Source of the DNA: Liolophura sinensis
Taxonomy: Eukaryota > Mollusca > Polyplacophora > Chitonida > Chitonidae
Reading direction: 5' to 3'
DNA length: 64,000 nt
Assembly: GCF_032854445.1 (NCBI RefSeq)
Contig: NW_027018075.1
Location: 28,269 to 92,268, forward strand
How positions within the stretch are numbered: the first letter of the stretch is position 1; every line of letters starts with the position of its first letter. This document shows, in pieces, positions 63,801-64,000 of the stretch. The notes below the pieces were generated by a model. The model was not told the DNA's origin. It was given only the letters and a program-made list of their open reading frames with translations, and did not search any database. The translations under genes and the position numbers were made by a program.

Positions 63801-64000
63801 ATGGTCTGGTTTTTCTACACGTAGATAAAGACATTGAGATTGTCTTGCACTTAGAAGTAAGACAATTGCTGGGTGAGTTAAATGGGCTTGGCCCAAAGAT
63901 TTCAGGTCTTCTGGGCTACCGAAGGGCACATAACTTATAGTCAAAAGTTGAATATAGTAATGACCAGTCGCGATTGTACAGAGTACAGTGTAGCCGATTT

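Larger units (their letters stand above)
1..64000 (+). repeat. 549-bp satellite DNA array with higher-order structure
   Basis: The same landmarks recur every 549 bp (occasionally 543-556 bp) from the first base to the last, always in the same orientation: CAATTG/TGATCA leader, CACGTG, CCATGG, CAGCTG, the tttttacagcag block, the gggtgagtt block, the tgtacagagtaca block and the cgacgtattttgtgac block. Monomers differ mainly at a limited set of linked diagnostic positions rather than at random, which is the signature of homogenisation by unequal exchange and gene conversion. There is no interruption by a transposon, gene or unrelated DNA, and the array runs off both ends. The + label only fixes the phase used here. 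Three times 183 bp equals 549 bp, so a three-nucleosome unit is a possible inference. Satellite family and host are not recognised. Confidence 0.98.

Noticed and set aside
1-64000. CRISPR array
   Set aside because: The repeat unit is 549 bp with no short-repeat and unique-spacer alternation, and there are no cas-like genes. All sequence between landmarks is itself repeated.
1-64000. Tandem rDNA or tRNA gene cluster
   Set aside because: No rRNA-like conserved core, tRNA cloverleaf or internal A/B-box pair could be made out in the monomer on either strand.
1-64000. Canonical CENP-B box in the monomer
   Set aside because: I scanned TTCG occurrences on both strands (in the complements of cgaagggcac and aatcgaatgg); neither continues with the required A and CGGG positions.
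1-64000. Transposon or retroelement origin with terminal repeats
   Set aside because: No target-site duplications, long terminal repeats, poly-A tail or reverse-transcriptase-like frame is visible, and every copy is head to tail without gaps.

Overview
The whole 64 kb window is one uninterrupted head-to-tail satellite DNA array. The monomer is about 549 bp, so the window holds roughly 116.6 copies, all in one orientation. I found no non-satellite sequence, protein gene, RNA gene or transposon insertion. G+C is about 43% (232 of 540 bases counted by hand over 481-1020). A gene-free array of long, highly similar monomers with multi-monomer higher-order repeats (HORs) indicates eukaryotic heterochromatin, probably centromeric, pericentromeric, subtelomeric or sex/B-chromosomal. 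The species and chromosomal position cannot be read from the sequence.

Monomers fall into a few interchangeable types. I phase each one at the CAATTG/TGATCA landmark (first full monomer 463-1011). The leader is class a (AATGATCATT), b (TTGATCATTGATG), c (ATCAATGATCATTGAT) or d (AATGGTCATT). The next marker is P (cccagcaacgg) or R (gtagcatcgg or gtagcaacgg). The body is S (gctcaattccgc...actgaagtgg), T (cccaattctgc...aaaaatg), U (cccaattccac...ataaatg) or V (attcatgtgggtctgtgg). The left part (1 to about 24.6 kb) is an irregular mix of S, T, R-S, U and some V monomers, with 4-, 8-, 12-, 13- and 17-monomer repetition distances. The right part (about 24.6-64 kb) is built around a recurring trimer dS-bT-aS, usually spaced 6 monomers (about 3.29 kb) apart. 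It includes an apparently identical 3,295-bp tandem duplication (28416-35005) and an 11-monomer-spaced duplication (53182-57758 and 59223-63800).

Two stretches (about 36.6-38.2 kb and, much more strongly, 43.16-47.83 kb) are full of single-base insertions and deletions that other copies of the same monomers lack. The second begins at a hybrid junction at 43161-43178. They look like unpolished or joined assembly sequence and should be treated as lower quality.

The many 60-164 codon open frames on both strands are by-products of monomer conservation. They mostly begin with TTG or GTG, overlap on opposite strands, are closed by a common polymorphism (gatttcagg to gatttgacg), and are shifted by indels. 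I call no CDS. Each monomer carries a dense set of short palindromes and hairpin-capable repeats, a CACGTG E-box, and paired splice-site-like motifs. These are the most interesting sequence-level features.
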